In this document: positions 7,929 to 11,665 of the stretch, one piece after another
Layout: each line of letters starts with the position of its first letter
How positions within the stretch are numbered: position 1 is the first letter of the stretch
Source: Allobaculum sp.
Lineage (GTDB): Bacteria; Bacillota_I; Bacilli_A; Erysipelotrichales; Erysipelotrichaceae
Direction: 5' to 3'
Length of the DNA stretch: 11,709 nt
NCBI GenBank assembly: GCA_014803815.1
Contig: JAAVAY010000024.1
Coordinates: forward strand, 1 to 11,709
Translations under genes and position numbers: made by a program
The notes under the pieces: model-generated
What the model saw: only the letters and a program-made list of their open reading frames with translations
Databases searched by the model: none
Told to the model about the DNA's origin: nothing

Positions 7929-7959
7929 CAAAATTAGGCAATAATTCGTAAATTACAAA
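7929..7959 (-). promoter_or_regulatory. Consensus Bacteroidetes promoter just after the Abi stop codon
   Basis: Minus strand TTTG (7959-7956), 19-nt spacer, TAATTTTG (7936-7929): both elements match the Bacteroidetes primary-sigma consensus exactly. Predicted start near 7922. It lies 5 nt beyond the Abi stop and points away from the Abi gene. Confidence 0.65.
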
Positions 7960-7963
7960 ATTA

Positions 7964-8917
7964 TTATACAAATTTCTGCCACATTTTTTCTTCTTCCCAT
8001 TTTTCAGGGAAGCCCATAGCCCATATTTTAGGTTTGTATTCATTGATGAGCTCTTTTAGACGTATTGTGAAGGTAGAATTAATATTAACCGTCTGAAGCA
8101 TGTAATTCACCATGCACAAGAAGTAGTATACCTTGCTACGTTGCACAGAGTCGGGATTTGAGATCCATTCCTTAGACTTGGAAAATTTGAGCATTGCCGG
8201 AACGATTTTGAGATCTCGATTCCATAAGCGAGCGTGATGCGCGCAGATATTTCGTATATAATTCATCGTATGAAGCCACGAAGCAAACTCATCCGGAGGG
8301 AGTCCGAAATAACGCGCGATCTCGGCTCTGTCACTTCGTTTCTCAAGATGAGAATATATACGTGACAATTGATTGAAGTACATGACCTCCACACACATCC
8401 ACGAGGGAGGGTTGGTAGGATGAGTATAGGTCTCCCGATAATGCTCTATGAATAGTTCCGCTTGATTATTATGCAACTGTTCATTAAGATGTTTTTGAAT
8501 TTCCCCATACACGTCTACTTCTTTTGTCGAGCCATCCTTTAGACGGAGTATCTGTTTTGGCTTATAGATTGAAACATCATCTTGCCAATGAGCCCCGTAG
8601 CGATGTGAAAGGATATAAACCATTTGAGTACGGATTGCCACTTCAATTTTCTCAATAGCATCGAAAACAAGTAGCCGCAATTTTCGATCGAACACATACA
8701 TGTCATATATATCCTTCCAGGATGTTCCCCATCGGAATTCATCTATGACGCAGCCTCCAACCTTCTTCTTGAACGGGAACATATACGCGCTAAGACGAAA
8801 GTAACTAACATTAGCAAGCTGATAAGCAGCTTTCGCTTCGTCGGCAAAAATTACCCCTCTACTCTTTAAGAGGTCAATTTGTTGTTGGTATGTTAATGGT
8901 GGTTTTTCGTACTTCAT
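7964..8917 (-). CDS. Abi_2 family (AbiD/AbiF-like) abortive-infection protein with HEPN motif, 317 aa
   Basis: The N-terminus MKYEKPPLTYQQQIDLLKSR, then NVSYFRLSAYMFPFK (residues 36-50), the helix FDRKLRLLVFDAIEKIEVAIRTQ (76-98) and the C-terminal YIRNICAHHARLWNR (220-234) are hallmarks of the Abi_2 family. R222-N-I-C-A-H227 is an Rx4H motif, the signature of HEPN ribonucleases; Abi_2 proteins have been grouped with that superfamily, so RNA cleavage that stops growth of infected cells is the expected action. Length is usual and the gene looks intact. The frame opens at 8953, but the start at 8917 restores the family's normal N-terminus. Base composition is far more AT-rich than neighbours, pointing to separate acquisition. 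It has its own promoter and downstream terminator. No antitoxin protein gene is adjacent. Confidence 0.9.
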   Translation of the reverse strand: MKYEKPPLTYQQQIDLLKSRGVIFADEAKAAYQLANVSYFRLSAYMFPFKKKVGGCVIDEFRWGTSWKDIYDMYVFDRKLRLLVFDAIEKIEVAIRTQMVYILSHRYGAHWQDDVSIYKPKQILRLKDGSTKEVDVYGEIQKHLNEQLHNNQAELFIEHYRETYTHPTNPPSWMCVEVMYFNQLSRIYSHLEKRSDRAEIARYFGLPPDEFASWLHTMNYIRNICAHHARLWNRDLKIVPAMLKFSKSKEWISNPDSVQRSKVYYFLCMVNYMLQTVNINSTFTIRLKELINEYKPKIWAMGFPEKWEEEKMWQKFV

Positions 8918-8921
8918 ACTG

Positions 8922-8954
8922 CAAATATACAAACTTTCTCTGATATACCGCAAT
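8922..8954 (-). promoter_or_regulatory. Candidate promoter of the Abi gene
   Basis: Minus strand: perfect TAnnTTTG box TATATTTG (8929-8922), with ATTG (8954-8951) 21 nt upstream, one mismatch from TTTG. The box ends 4 nt before the ATG at 8917, the same unusual spacing as at 7759, so the mRNA would have almost no leader. Confidence 0.6.
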
Positions 8955-8971
8955 TTATTTTCTTAATGTCA

Positions 8972-9015
8972 GGCTTCAGAGCCGCGACACCCGGGGGTGA
9001 GGTGGTTCTGAGGTC
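8972..9015 (+). other. Long GC-rich hairpin upstream of the Abi gene
   Basis: GGCTTCAGAGCCGC (8972-8985) pairs with GTGGTTCTGAGGTC (9002-9015) over 14 bp counting four G-U pairs; inside, a GA/AG internal loop leads to CACC-CGGG-GGTG. The G-U pairs form only in plus-strand RNA, which is antisense to the Abi gene. No consensus plus-strand promoter is seen nearby. It may instead be a DNA-level dyad. Confidence 0.5.
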
Positions 9016-9042
9016 ATGGGGGGATGAATACTCTGGACAGGT

Positions 9043-9070
9043 TAAATAAAAACCCCGTGACCCTCACGGG
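9043..9070 (-). terminator. Intrinsic terminator of the coiled-coil gene
   Basis: Minus strand hairpin CCCGTGA-GGG-TCACGGG (7-bp stem, 9070-9054) followed by G and TTTTTATTT. An alternative stem CCCCGT/ACGGGG uses overlapping bases (9053-9058 with 9073-9078). It separates the 129-aa gene from the Abi gene and would also end any transcript from the candidate promoter at 9116-9147. Confidence 0.75.
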
Positions 9071-9115
9071 CAACGGGGAAGTGGATGATAGTTTGAGATT
9101 TTAGTAACTGTCCGA

Positions 9116-9147
9116 CAAAATTAAGGAATAAATTTGTCTTATCCAAC
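9116..9147 (-). promoter_or_regulatory. Possible promoter between the coiled-coil gene and its terminator
   Basis: Minus strand TAATTTTG (9123-9116) is a perfect -7 box; the -33 position holds GTTG (9147-9144) with a 20-nt spacer, one mismatch. A transcript would be about 65 nt, ending at the terminator at 9043-9070. The box also lies within a dyad GACAAA/TTTGTC (9114-9119, 9133-9138). Confidence 0.3.
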
Positions 9148-9184
9148 TTTCGCGGGCAAGAGATAGGCACAGGCCGCGAGAAAA

Positions 9185-9574
9185 TCAGCTGAATGCGATG
9201 GTGGCGCGGCGGCCGTCAGGGAGAGCGAAGTCGAGAGATGATTTGCCCTCGTCGGAGGCAGATTGAGCGAGAGCGGCGAAGATGCGCCGGAGCTGACGGC
9301 GTGAGGGGTGGCGTTCGGCGTGGAGGCGGCGTTCGTCCTCGATGGCCTCGAGCTGTTGGCGGTAGCAGAGGCGGTTGTAGCGCATCGACTCGCGGGTGGC
9401 CTCGTAGACGCGTGCCCTCTCGGCGCGGAGAGCGTCGCGGGCTTCGGGGGTTGATACTTGGCCGATGGCGGTGTTGAGACGGCCGATGGTGCGGTTAGAG
9501 TCCTTTTGGATTTGCTTGCGTTCGGCGAGGAACTGAAGGCGCAGGGCGTTGCTACGTTTTTCGAAGGGGTTCAT
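9185..9574 (-). CDS. Coiled-coil protein of unknown function (129 aa)
   Basis: I do not recognise a family. From MNPFEKRSNALRLQFLAERK the protein is strongly basic and helical, rich in Arg, Ala, Glu and Gln, with heptad-like runs over residues 15-100 (RLNTAIGQV, RDALRAERARVYEATRE, RQQLEAIEDERRLHAERH), ending in a compact segment SLDFALPDGRRATIAF that looks like a beta hairpin. No signal, membrane segment or enzyme motif. The frame also has an ATG at 9625 in phase, adding 17 residues, but 9574 is preferred because its ATG is set in the element GCCAAACTAAACATGAAC, repeated elsewhere in the leader, and follows the A-rich context usual in Bacteroidetes. A consensus promoter lies 219 nt upstream and a terminator 115 nt downstream, so it is a single-gene unit. 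The leader suggests regulated translation. It may be a non-structural phage protein. Confidence 0.75.
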   Translation of the reverse strand: MNPFEKRSNALRLQFLAERKQIQKDSNRTIGRLNTAIGQVSTPEARDALRAERARVYEATRESMRYNRLCYRQQLEAIEDERRLHAERHPSRRQLRRIFAALAQSASDEGKSSLDFALPDGRRATIAFS

Positions 9575-9651
9575 GTTTAGTTTGGCTTTAGGTAAATTGT
9601 TTGAAGACAGAAAAACGGCTGTCATATCCCGTCGCCAAACTAAACATGAAC
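9569..9651 (-). promoter_or_regulatory. 18-bp inverted repeat that buries the start codon of the 129-aa gene
   Basis: GTTCATGTTTAGTTTGGC (9569-9586) and GCCAAACTAAACATGAAC (9634-9651) are perfect reverse complements, 47 nt apart. In the minus-strand mRNA they would form an 18-bp helix that contains the AUG at 9574 and the bases just before it. A third copy of the element with one change lies at 9774-9788, at the 5' end of the same transcript, and could pair with the 9634-9651 arm instead. Confidence 0.75.
9588..9647 (-). CDS. Possible 19-aa leader peptide ahead of the 129-aa gene
   Basis: ATG at 9647 opens the frame MFSLATGYDSRFSVFKQFT, stopping with TAA at 9590-9588, 13 nt before the ATG at 9574. 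GGAGG (9658-9654) stands 6 nt before the ATG, a Shine-Dalgarno-like spacing that is uncommon in Bacteroidetes. A ribosome translating it would open the 18-bp helix and stop next to the main start. The frame is short and may be chance; it is reported because of its placement within the structured leader. Confidence 0.3.
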   Translation of the reverse strand: MFSLATGYDSRFSVFKQFT

Positions 9652-9691
9652 AGCCTCCGAAGAGTCGAACAATGTAAGGATATGACAGCCG
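9616..9691 (-). promoter_or_regulatory. Interleaved 14-bp inverted repeat in the same leader
   Basis: CGGCTGTCATATCC (9616-9629) and GGATATGACAGCCG (9678-9691) are perfect reverse complements, 48 nt apart. The arms interleave with those of the 18-bp repeat (order A, B, A', B'), so the two helices can form only one at a time or as a pseudoknot. The 9678-9691 arm also overlaps a small hairpin ACAGC-UUCG-GCUGU (9698-9685) with a stable UUCG loop. Confidence 0.7.
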
Positions 9692-9708
9692 AAGCTGTTG
9701 TATGTATG

Positions 9709-9762
9709 GGCATAAAAAAATGCCCGAAATATTTTCGAGCCGTTACCGCGACTCATCGGGAC
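9709..9762 (-). other. Cluster of competing hairpins near the 5' end of the leader
   Basis: In the minus-strand RNA: CCCGA pairs with UCGGG enclosing GAGUCG-CGGUAA-CGGCUC (6 bp); CGAAA-AUA-UUUCG overlaps the same bases; and GGGCAU-UUUUUU-AUGCCC (9726-9709) uses the GGG of the first stem. These stems exclude one another in part, as in attenuators and riboswitch expression platforms. No known riboswitch class was recognised. Confidence 0.45.
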
Positions 9763-9773
9763 AGGCTAACCGT

Positions 9774-9788
9774 CATGTTTAATTTGGC
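9774..9788 (-). repeat. Third copy of the GCCAAAYTAAACATG element
   Basis: Minus strand GCCAAATTAAACATG (9788-9774) differs at one base from the copies at 9569-9586 and 9634-9651. It lies at the predicted transcription start (about 9786). Its ATG opens only MTVSLSR before a stop. Confidence 0.65.
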
Positions 9789-9792
9789 ACCG

Positions 9793-9824
9793 CAAATTTA
9801 CGACAATAAAGTTACACCGCCAAA
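9793..9824 (-). promoter_or_regulatory. Consensus promoter for the 129-aa gene
   Basis: Minus strand TTTG (9824-9821), 20-nt spacer, TAAATTTG (9800-9793): exact match to the Bacteroidetes consensus. The predicted start near 9786 gives a leader of about 212 nt. It is back to back with the plus-strand promoter at 9866-9897. Confidence 0.75.
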
Positions 9825-9842
9825 AAAAATAGCATAAAAAAA

Positions 9843-9892
9843 GTACAAAAATAATCTTGATTTTGTTTGGTTAATTCAAGATTTTTTTGTAC
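9843..9892. promoter_or_regulatory. Operator-like dyad over the plus-strand promoter
   Basis: GTACAAAAATAATCTTGA (9843-9860) and TCAAGATTTTTTTGTAC (9876-9892) are reverse complements except for one extra base. The 15-nt centre contains the -33 element (9866-9869) and the right arm runs into the -7 box (9890-9897), so a bound dimer would block this promoter. On the minus strand the dyad is followed by TTTTTTT, so it might also stop leftward transcripts. Confidence 0.6.
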
Positions 9893-9897
9893 CTTTG
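9866..9897 (+). promoter_or_regulatory. Consensus promoter for the ribbon-helix-helix-like gene
   Basis: TTTG (9866-9869), 20-nt spacer, TACCTTTG (9890-9897): exact match to the Bacteroidetes consensus. Predicted start near 9904, giving a leader of about 250 nt before the ATG at 10154. Confidence 0.75.
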
Positions 9898-9903
9898 TAA
9901 TGT

Positions 9904-10153
9904 AATCAATGAGGGATTACAACGGACAAAGCCTGATGCCGAGAAAAGAAAGGCTTAACCACTGACAAGTTTCAAGCGATGAAGACAGTGAAAATTTTCA
10001 ACTTGAAATTTTGGCTTTTCGACTTTAACTTGATTGAGATAATCATCAAGAAGTAAGCCAAAGATTGGGTGGCTGAGAGCCTTAAAGACCTCCTGGCAGG
10101 GAGGCGCCCATTCTCTGTCAGCGGTTAAACCAATGCAAAATTAATAATAAAAA
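9904..10153 (+). promoter_or_regulatory. Structured 5' leader of the 73-aa gene
   Basis: Hairpins visible: TGTAATC/GATTACA (9901-9907 with 9915-9921), AAGCCT/AGGCTT (9929-9934 with 9951-9956), AAGTTTCAAG/CTTGAAATTT (9967-9976 with 10002-10011, one G-U), and CCTCC/GGAGG within a GCTGA/TCAGC stem (about 10071-10123). The third hairpin has the start of the 25-codon ORF in its loop. The unpaired A-rich run AATTAATAATAAAAA leads into the gene's ATG. Translational attenuation is a reasonable model; the sequence matches no riboswitch I know. Confidence 0.45.
9979..10056 (+). CDS. Possible 25-aa leader peptide or small hydrophobic peptide
   Basis: ATG at 9979 opens a frame of 25 codons starting MKTVKIFNLKFWLFDF and ending IIIKK before TAA at 10054. 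It is rich in Phe, Ile, Leu and Lys, with charged ends around a hydrophobic centre. It sits downstream of a consensus promoter and about 100 nt before the 73-aa gene. It could be a leader peptide, a small membrane-active peptide, or chance in AT-rich DNA. Confidence 0.4.
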   Translation: MKTVKIFNLKFWLFDFNLIEIIIKK

Positions 10154-10375
10154 ATGGAAAATCAAAACGAAAAGAAGAAAGGAACGTGGGGCGGCAAGCG
10201 CGAGGGCGCCGGGCGCCGGAGCGAGAATCCGAAGACGCGCTCGATAGGCATCCGCGTGCCGGAGGATGTGGCGGAGATACTTGACCGCCAGGAAAACCGG
10301 ACAGCGTTCATCATCGAAGCGATACGGGCATACGACCGTGAGCGGAGCATGAGGGACGGAGGGGAGCAAGGATAA
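10154..10375 (+). CDS. Ribbon-helix-helix-like DNA-binding protein (73 aa)
   Basis: Only convincing plus-strand gene in the window. Residues 8-22 (KKGTWGGKREGAGRR) form a basic Gly-rich arm of the 'WGGKRxGAGRP' type found in small proteins of Bacteroidetes mobile elements. Residues 29-62 (RSIGIRVPEDVAEILDRQ followed by ENRTAFIIEAIRAYDRE) fit the strand-helix-helix plan of ribbon-helix-helix repressors: one beta strand giving DNA contacts, then two helices for dimerisation. It is divergently transcribed from the 129-aa gene, has a consensus promoter overlapped by a dyad that it might itself bind, and a terminator after its stop. A repressor controlling its own and the divergent promoter is the simplest model; this is inference. 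No close family name is known to me. Confidence 0.8.
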   Translation: MENQNEKKKGTWGGKREGAGRRSENPKTRSIGIRVPEDVAEILDRQENRTAFIIEAIRAYDRERSMRDGGEQG

Positions 10376-10384
10376 TTGCGCCAC

Positions 10385-10400
10385 TACCCTGAACAGGGTA
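10385..10400 (+). other. Small perfect hairpin after the 73-aa gene
   Basis: TACCCT-GAAC-AGGGTA, 6-bp stem with a 4-nt loop, 10 nt after the stop codon and just before the larger terminator hairpin. It may add to termination or protect the mRNA end. Confidence 0.5.
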
Positions 10401-10405
10401 AAATG

Positions 10406-10450
10406 AGCGGCGGCCGGCAGGGAGTGACTGTCGGCCGCTGCTGCTATTTT
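10406..10450 (+). terminator. Probable terminator of the plus-strand gene
   Basis: AGCGGCGGCCGGCAG (10406-10420) pairs with CTGTCGGCCGCTGCT (10428-10442) over 15 bp, two of them G-U pairs possible only in plus-strand RNA; loop GGAGTGA; then ATTTT. The U run is short but the stem is very stable. Confidence 0.65.
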
Positions 10451-10565
10451 CGAGAGAGCGATAGAAACCGAATGGCCGAGACCTTCGGGGCTCGGTGCGG
10501 AGCATGAAAGCGCGACCCGTCAGGGACTCTCCATAATGGGGAATTTGGAATGGGGAATGGGGAAT
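10451..10565. other. Intergenic stretch with GGGGAAT repeats and a hairpin
   Basis: No gene seen. It contains CCGAG-a-CC-TTCG-GG-g-CTCGG (10476-10495) and a run of near-tandem GGGGAAT/TTGGAAT units (about 10537-10565) just ahead of the A-tract of the lysis-block terminator. I see no tRNA or attachment site. Confidence 0.5.
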
Positions 10566-10609
10566 AAAAAAAATGGTCAGCGCTCGAGAGAGGTGTGAGT
10601 GCTGACCAT
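10566..10609 (-). terminator. Strong intrinsic terminator of the lysis block
   Basis: Minus strand ATGGTCAGCACTC (10609-10597) pairs with GAGCGCTGACCAT (10585-10573) over 13 positions with one mismatch, followed by eight T residues (10573-10566). It sits 9 nt beyond the stop of the spanin-like gene. Confidence 0.85.
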
Positions 10610-10617
10610 GGGTGCCG

Positions 10618-11076
10618 TCACCGGGAGAAGCGCTGTTGCAGGAGGAGGACGATGATGGCGGGCAGGAGGAGGAGGAGAATGGTGGGAGACCGTGCTGTCG
10701 GTGCGGGGGTGGTGATGGACTCCGTGGAGGATTCGGAGGCGGAGGAGATTTCGAGGGTGTCGGAGGCCACGGTGGAGGTCAGGGAGGCGGAGGCGGCGTC
10801 AGCTCGGAGGTCAGTGCGGCGGATGCGTATCATTTTGGGTGCCGGAAGGACGGCGGAGTCGGAGGGCGGGAAGAATTCGACGGTGATTTCAGAGGATGAG
10901 ATGTCCGTGGAGCAGGCAGCGGAGTCCGACGATATTGAAAATGTACGTGCGGCCGAGCGGATGACGGTGGAGTCGGCGGCGGCTGAGGTCTCGGTGAGGG
11001 CGGGGCGAGGCGTCCGGCAGGCAGAGAGGAGAGGGAGAATGAGGAGGAAAAGGAGAGCGAGGGTCAGAGGTCGCAT
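10618..11076 (-). CDS. Spanin-like lipoprotein with C-terminal membrane segment (152 aa)
   Basis: The N-terminus MRPLTLALLFLLILPLLSAC is a short lipoprotein signal with lipobox LSAC (Cys20). The middle (21-125) is Ser/Thr/Ala-rich and polar, suited to the periplasm. Residues about 130-146 (TILLLLLPAIIVLLLQQ) form a membrane segment followed by a short basic tail RFSR. A lipid anchor for the outer membrane at one end and an inner-membrane helix at the other is the plan of unimolecular spanins such as phage T1 gp11, which fuse the two membranes at the last step of lysis. It follows the endolysin with a 13-nt overlap and is closed by a terminator, as expected for a lysis cassette. Spanin identity is from topology and place, since spanins share little sequence. 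A plain lipoprotein is the alternative. Confidence 0.75.
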   Translation of the reverse strand: MRPLTLALLFLLILPLLSACRTPRPALTETSAAADSTVIRSAARTFSISSDSAACSTDISSSEITVEFFPPSDSAVLPAPKMIRIRRTDLRADAASASLTSTVASDTLEISSASESSTESITTPAPTARSPTILLLLLPAIIVLLLQQRFSR

Positions 11077-11462
11077 ATTTTGAATGAGGGGCAGGCCTTA
11101 CGGGCAAATTCGTTGTGGCAGTGGACGGAAGCGCCGGGGAATTGGGCGAGGAGGTTGTCGACGAGGAGGCGCATGGAAGAGCGTTGCTCGGGGGTGCGTG
11201 TGTCCTTCGGGGTTTTGCCGTCAGCGGCGCAGCCTCCGATGTAGCAGATGCCGATTGAGTTGGCGTTATGGCCTTTGCAGTGGGCCCCGATGCGGTCAAG
11301 GGGTCGGCCGGGGAAGACACGGCCGTCGCGGGCGATGACGTAGTGGTAGCCGATGCAGTCATAGCCTTGGGCGCGGTGCCAGGAGTCGATGTCAGCGACG
11401 GAGAAGTCGCGCCCCTCGGGGGTGGCCGAGCAGTGGAGGATGATTTTGGTGATTTTGCGCAT
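11064..11462 (-). CDS. N-acetylmuramoyl-L-alanine amidase endolysin (Amidase_2/PGRP type, 132 aa)
   Basis: A zinc amidase that cuts the bond between MurNAc and L-alanine in peptidoglycan. The start MRKITKIILHCSAT, then IGYHYVIARDGRVFPGRP, GAHCKGHNANSIGICYIGG, and VHCHNEFARKACPSF near the end are classic Amidase_2 (T7 lysozyme-like) signatures. Zinc ligands by analogy with T7 are H10, H116 and C124, with the same 8-residue spacing between the last two as in T7; Y39 and K122 match the catalytic Tyr and Lys. The protein is a single domain of usual length with no signal peptide, so a holin or similar should release it; none is identified in the window. Its ATG overlaps the stop of the 67-aa gene by one base (TGATG) and its end overlaps the spanin-like gene, giving one coupled lysis unit. 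Confidence 0.93.
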   Translation of the reverse strand: MRKITKIILHCSATPEGRDFSVADIDSWHRAQGYDCIGYHYVIARDGRVFPGRPLDRIGAHCKGHNANSIGICYIGGCAADGKTPKDTRTPEQRSSMRLLVDNLLAQFPGASVHCHNEFARKACPSFKICDL

Positions 11463-11665
11463 CAGACGGGGATGTTAAGGAGGTTGAGACGGCGTGCGAG
11501 GACGGAGTCAAGGCGCTCCAGGAGGAGGAGTTGCTCGAGGATGAGCTGCTGATGCTCGGGCGGGATGCGCGCGAAGCGGTCAGAGTCGACGAAAGCGCGC
11601 AGACGTCGCAGGTGGGTGGCGTTGTGGGCGTGTGTTGAAGCGAGGCGCAGTTCAGAGGTTGTCAT
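11462..11665 (-). CDS. Small helical phage protein (67 aa), crAss001_48-related-like
   Basis: MTTSELRLASTHAHNATHLR leads into RLRAFVDSDRFARIPPEHQQ and LILEQLLLLERLDSVLARRL. The pattern 'L.AF..S..F..L....Q.LL..Q...M..Y...L..R' is one I associate with small phage proteins named crAss001_48-related; function unknown to me. By eye it is a helix, a short loop at IPP, and a long helix, so a helical hairpin. No signal or membrane segment, so it is not an obvious holin. Its stop overlaps the endolysin start, and its own start overlaps the end of an upstream frame by 14 nt. Family assignment is tentative; the gene itself is well supported by packing. Confidence 0.65.
   Translation of the reverse strand: MTTSELRLASTHAHNATHLRRLRAFVDSDRFARIPPEHQQLILEQLLLLERLDSVLARRLNLLNIPV

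Noticed and set aside
7801..7960. tRNA gene or phage attachment site next to the Abi gene
   Set aside because: No cloverleaf could be formed and no direct repeat pair marking an att core was seen.
9569..9651. Invertible DNA switch using the 18-bp inverted repeat
   Set aside because: Only 47 nt lie between the arms, with no promoter inside and no recombinase gene in the window; RNA pairing explains the arrangement and the start-codon position better.
9720..9762. Hammerhead-ribozyme-like sequence on the minus strand (GATGAGTC followed by CGAAA)
   Set aside because: The core reads CCGAUGA instead of CUGAUGA, and stem II cannot pair in the required register directly after that core and before GAAA; no consistent cleavage site was found.
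9601..9837. Plus-strand 78-codon ORF across the inverted repeats
   Set aside because: It runs through the leader hairpins and the minus-strand promoter, has no promoter of its own, and its coding look comes from the mirrored repeat arms.
10595..11083. Plus-strand ORFs opposite the spanin-like gene
   Set aside because: Gly/Arg/Glu-rich antisense frames with no promoter; the minus-strand frame has a lipobox, a membrane helix and operon overlaps.
11462..11665. Acb2/Tad1 anti-CBASS protein
   Set aside because: The family's usual closing helix pattern, as I remember it, is not present; only a general helical-hairpin likeness remains.
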